From Chitinophagaceae bacterium (lineage in GTDB: Bacteria; Bacteroidota; Bacteroidia; Chitinophagales; Chitinophagaceae), in assembly GCA_947468255.1 (NCBI GenBank), contig CANIMM010000100.1, positions 1 through 9,734 on the forward strand: DNA of 9,734 bases. Direction: 5' to 3'. The number at the start of each line of letters is the position of its first letter. Position 1 is the stretch's first letter. A program made the position numbers and the translations under genes. Positions 8,455-9,734 of this stretch are shown piece after piece. Below the pieces are notes generated by a model. It made no database searches. It was not told the origin of the DNA and saw nothing but the letters and a program-made list of their open reading frames with translations.

Positions 8455-8712
8455 TCAATTTCTCCATCTTACTAACCGAGGTAAATAGTTGATCGACAGA
8501 TCAATCACATTTGCAGGAATTTGATTGGCTTCCAGTACTTTTTTAACCTTTTGCTCCATTTCTTGAAGGGTAATTTCTGGTGCAGTAAAACTGCCATTTC
8601 GGTAACAATTCCAACAAAATTTTTTATTAGGGCTTCCATCAGCATTAGTTCCTGTCATTGAGTGTGTAGCTATCGGCAGTAAACAACTCTGGCAAAATCT
8701 TTTTTCTTGCAT
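8455..8712 (-). CDS. Small zinc-ribbon protein (PF12674-like)
   Basis: An 85-residue protein with two CxxC pairs, Cys7/Cys10 in CQSC and Cys33/Cys36 in CWNC, which should bind one zinc ion. The pattern CQSC-x(n)-GTNADGS-x-NKKFCWNCYRNGSFTAPEITLQEM is characteristic of the putative zinc-ribbon family PF12674, whose members are small and of unknown function. The C-terminal half (about 48-85) is predicted helical and ends in basic residues (RLVRWRN). There is no signal peptide or membrane segment, so it should be cytosolic. It is convergent with mlaD, with 2 bp between the stop codons and no terminator between them, so the two transcripts probably overlap. Its upstream region contains a 10-bp inverted repeat. 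The family call is good; a specific function cannot be given. Confidence 0.85.
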   Translation of the reverse strand: MQEKRFCQSCLLPIATHSMTGTNADGSPNKKFCWNCYRNGSFTAPEITLQEMEQKVKKVLEANQIPANVIDLSINYLPRLVRWRN

Positions 8713-8715
8713 ACG

Positions 8716-8769
8716 TTTTGTTTGAAAGGTGAATTACTAATGTCTTTCATAAAAAACCGTCAAACAAAA
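8716..8769. repeat. 10-bp inverted repeat upstream of the zinc-ribbon gene
   Basis: TTTTGTTTGA at 8716-8725 is the exact reverse complement of TCAAACAAAA at 8760-8769, with 34 bp between them. The near arm begins 4 bp from the start codon of the zinc-ribbon gene, so the repeat would lie in its 5' leader or promoter. In AT-rich DNA an inverted repeat of this size may be chance. The following stretch, 8770-8890, shows nothing I can name. Confidence 0.4.
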
Positions 8770-8914
8770 ATGGCTGTCAGTATAACAGATGATTTTGGTC
8801 ATTGTCCAAAAATTCATAGATATTAAAGCACGTAGAATCACCATTTAGGAGAAGTAAATCTTAGTTTGTGTCAGAAAATTATTTTAGCAAGATGAAAGAG
8901 AGAGGGTATGGGGT

Positions 8915-8947
8915 AAAAAAAAAGGGCCAGGATAAAAATCCAGCCCC
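8915..8947 (-). terminator. Terminator-like hairpin of repeat copy 1 (minus strand)
   Basis: Read on the minus strand, GGGCTGGAT, a TTTT loop and ATCCTGGCCC form a 9-bp stem with one bulged base, followed at once by nine T. This is a standard intrinsic-terminator layout. On the plus strand the same DNA has an A/C mismatch where the minus strand has a G-U pair, and it has the A tract before the hairpin, so the minus strand is favoured. Confidence 0.6.
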
Positions 8948-8967
8948 GGTTTAAAATCCAATATCCT

Positions 8968-9009
8968 ATGAAAAACCGATACAAAACTAAGGGTATCATA
9001 AAGGCTTAA
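8968..9009 (+). CDS. Micro-ORF in repeat copy 1 (MKNRYKTKGIIKA), coding status uncertain
   Basis: A 13-codon ORF with ATG start and TAA stop lies wholly inside the conserved core. The peptide MKNRYKTKGIIKA is strongly basic, with five Lys/Arg among 13 residues and no acidic residue. There is no Shine-Dalgarno, which is not decisive in Bacteroidota. It differs from copies 2 and 3 only by Ile instead of Lys at residue 11. The intact frame could be a by-product of sequence conserved for another reason, such as an RNA on the opposite strand. Confidence 0.25.
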   Translation: MKNRYKTKGIIKA

Positions 9010-9128
9010 TTATGTTTTTAGTCACCCGTTTGGATGATTGTGTTCATGTTTCTAAATGGCAGTTGTAAATCTCAGTGGATGACCGATGACCTTTTTTAAG
9101 TGGGTTGAATAAGCGTAGGACTGAGTGT

Positions 9129-9162
9129 AAAAAAAAGAGGGCCAGGATAAAAATCCAGCCCC
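9129..9162 (-). terminator. Terminator-like hairpin of repeat copy 2 (minus strand)
   Basis: This is the same hairpin as in copy 1, at 9139-9161, followed on the minus strand by TC and then eight T. The stem and loop are identical to those of the other copies, while the short linker before the T tract has two extra bases compared with copy 1. Confidence 0.6.
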
Positions 9163-9182
9163 GGTTTAAAATCCAATATCCT

Positions 9183-9224
9183 ATGAAAAACCGATACAAA
9201 ACTAAGGGTATCAAAAAGGCTTAA
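9183..9224 (+). CDS. Micro-ORF in repeat copy 2 (MKNRYKTKGIKKA), coding status uncertain
   Basis: The second copy of the 13-codon ORF, 215 bp after the first, encodes MKNRYKTKGIKKA with six Lys/Arg. Start and stop codons are kept. Nothing upstream proves translation. Confidence 0.25.
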   Translation: MKNRYKTKGIKKA

Positions 9225-9342
9225 TACTGTCTTAAATCAATCGTTTGGCTGATTGTGGTCATGTTTCTAAATGGTAGTTGTAAATCTCAGCGGATTACCG
9301 AAGATTGTTATTAGTGGCTTGAAAGAGGGTAGGACTGGGTGT

Positions 9343-9377
9343 AAAAAAAAAGAGGGCCAGGATAAAAATCCAGCCCC
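9343..9377 (-). terminator. Terminator-like hairpin of repeat copy 3 (minus strand)
   Basis: The third identical hairpin, at 9354-9376, is followed on the minus strand by TC and then nine T. Any transcript entering from the right on the minus strand would meet this one first, then copies 2 and 1, before reaching the zinc-ribbon gene. Confidence 0.6.
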
Positions 9378-9397
9378 GGTTTAAAATCCAATATCCT

Positions 9398-9439
9398 ATG
9401 AAAAACCGATACAAAACTAAGGGTATCAAAAAGGCTTAA
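9398..9439 (+). CDS. Micro-ORF in repeat copy 3 (MKNRYKTKGIKKA), coding status uncertain
   Basis: The third copy of the 13-codon ORF is identical in DNA and peptide to that of copy 2. It ends 175 bp before the start of the YtxH-like gene on the same strand, so on the plus strand all three micro-ORFs would precede that gene. Confidence 0.25.
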   Translation: MKNRYKTKGIKKA

Positions 9440-9614
9440 TACTGTCTTTAATCAATCGTTTGGCTGATTGTGGTCATATTTCAAAGTTGGAGTTGAAAGT
9501 CGGGTTGCCAAATATCGCCTCTGACAAGTGTCATTCAAATAAATGAGGGTGATCATTTCTCTTCAAAGACCATAGTGCTACCTTGTATATATTCTTAACA
9601 AAAAAAATAATTTT

Positions 9615-9734
9615 ATGAATAATACAAATAAAATACTGACAGCCCTAGGAGCTGGAGCAGTAGCGGGAGCTTTATTAGGTGTTTTGTTTGCCCCTGATAA
9701 AGGCAGTGAAACAAGAAAGAAAATTAACGGGCAG
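9615..9734 (+). CDS. YtxH-like small membrane protein, N-terminal part
   Basis: The first 40 codons of a gene that runs off the right edge. After a short polar start (MNNTNK) there is a glycine/alanine-rich membrane segment, [19 protein letters not shown] (7-25), then [12 protein letters not shown] (26-37). This hydrophobic helix ending in LFAPDKG-x-x-TR-x-x-I is the signature of the YtxH-like family (often annotated as gas vesicle protein), small single-pass inner-membrane proteins linked to general stress in several bacteria. The rest, usually a helical, lysine/glutamate-rich domain, lies outside the window. The start codon follows an A-rich stretch, common at Bacteroidota starts. It lies just downstream of the tandem repeat array. 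The family call is good given the diagnostic N-terminus; function is not established. Confidence 0.82.
   Translation, partial: MNNTNKILTALGAGAVAGALLGVLFAPDKGSETRKKINGQ

Larger units (their letters stand above)
8893..9525. repeat. Tandem array: three direct copies of a 215-bp element
   Basis: Three copies in direct orientation have anchor positions (GGGCCAGGATAAAAATCC) at 8924, 9139 and 9354, a period of exactly 215 bp each time. From the anchor to the TTAAT at 9006-9010 of copy 1 and its equivalents (87 bp), all three are identical except for one T-to-A change at 8999. The remaining part of each unit is recognisably homologous but diverged: 8 differences in the first 30 bases between copies 1 and 2. 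Copies 2 and 3 are the closest pair. Homology extends a little upstream of copy 1 (from about 8893, GAAAGAG and GGTA) and fades near 9520 after copy 3. There are no target-site duplications or transposase, and the spacing and unit length exclude CRISPR. The conserved core with diverging flanks suggests selection on the core. Confidence 0.95.

Noticed and set aside
8893..9525. CRISPR array
   Set aside because: There are only three units of 215 bp, with an 87-bp core and homologous spacers; CRISPR repeats are 23-50 bp with unrelated spacers, and no cas genes are present.
8893..9525. Insertion sequence or MITE
   Set aside because: The units are directly repeated with fixed spacing; no terminal inverted repeats at unit ends and no target-site duplications were seen.
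9563..9590. Promoter for the YtxH-like gene around TACCTTGT (9579-9586)
   Set aside because: It has only partial agreement with the -7 consensus and no TTG at the expected -33 position.

Overview
The window looks like a chromosomal segment of an AT-rich Bacteroidota bacterium, probably of the Chitinophagaceae/Sphingobacteriales type. This is an inference from protein style (a secreted DUF1080 protein, a single-MCE-domain MlaD with a long C-terminus, an MgtA-type ATPase and an FbaB-type aldolase), from coding starts without Shine-Dalgarno sequences, and from AT-rich intergenic DNA. No rRNA, tRNA, transposase or CRISPR array was seen.

Left part (1-3519, minus strand): the N-terminal 246 codons of a secreted DUF1080 (3-keto-disaccharide hydrolase-like) protein run off the left edge. 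After a 266-bp gap comes a complete MgtA-type Mg2+-importing P-type ATPase. Its 199-bp upstream region is shared with a divergent gene and holds an FNR/CRP-like palindrome.

Middle part (3719-8452, plus strand): a class I fructose-bisphosphate aldolase of the FbaB type, a CHAD-domain (polyphosphate-binding) protein, and a tight mlaE-mlaF-mlaD cluster. That cluster encodes permease, ATPase and MCE substrate-binding subunit of an outer-membrane lipid-transport ABC system. A small zinc-ribbon gene converges on mlaD, with only 2 bp between the stop codons.

Right part (8713-9734): about 900 bp without a conventional gene, followed by the start of a YtxH-like small membrane protein that runs off the right edge. 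This stretch is the most unusual part of the window. It contains three direct tandem copies of an element with a period of exactly 215 bp. In each copy a core of about 87 bp is nearly invariant (one substitution among three copies), while the rest of the unit has diverged clearly. The core carries a hairpin plus T-tract that reads as an intrinsic terminator on the minus strand, further perfect inverted repeats, and on the plus strand an intact 13-codon ORF for a very basic peptide. The simplest readings are a tandem array of small structured RNAs on the minus strand or a repeated micro-ORF on the plus strand. I do not recognise it as a described family.

Together the genes suggest envelope and stress maintenance: Mg2+ import, a sugar-phosphate aldolase, a polyphosphate-binding protein, phospholipid trafficking and a YtxH protein. 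A shared regulon is only inferred.
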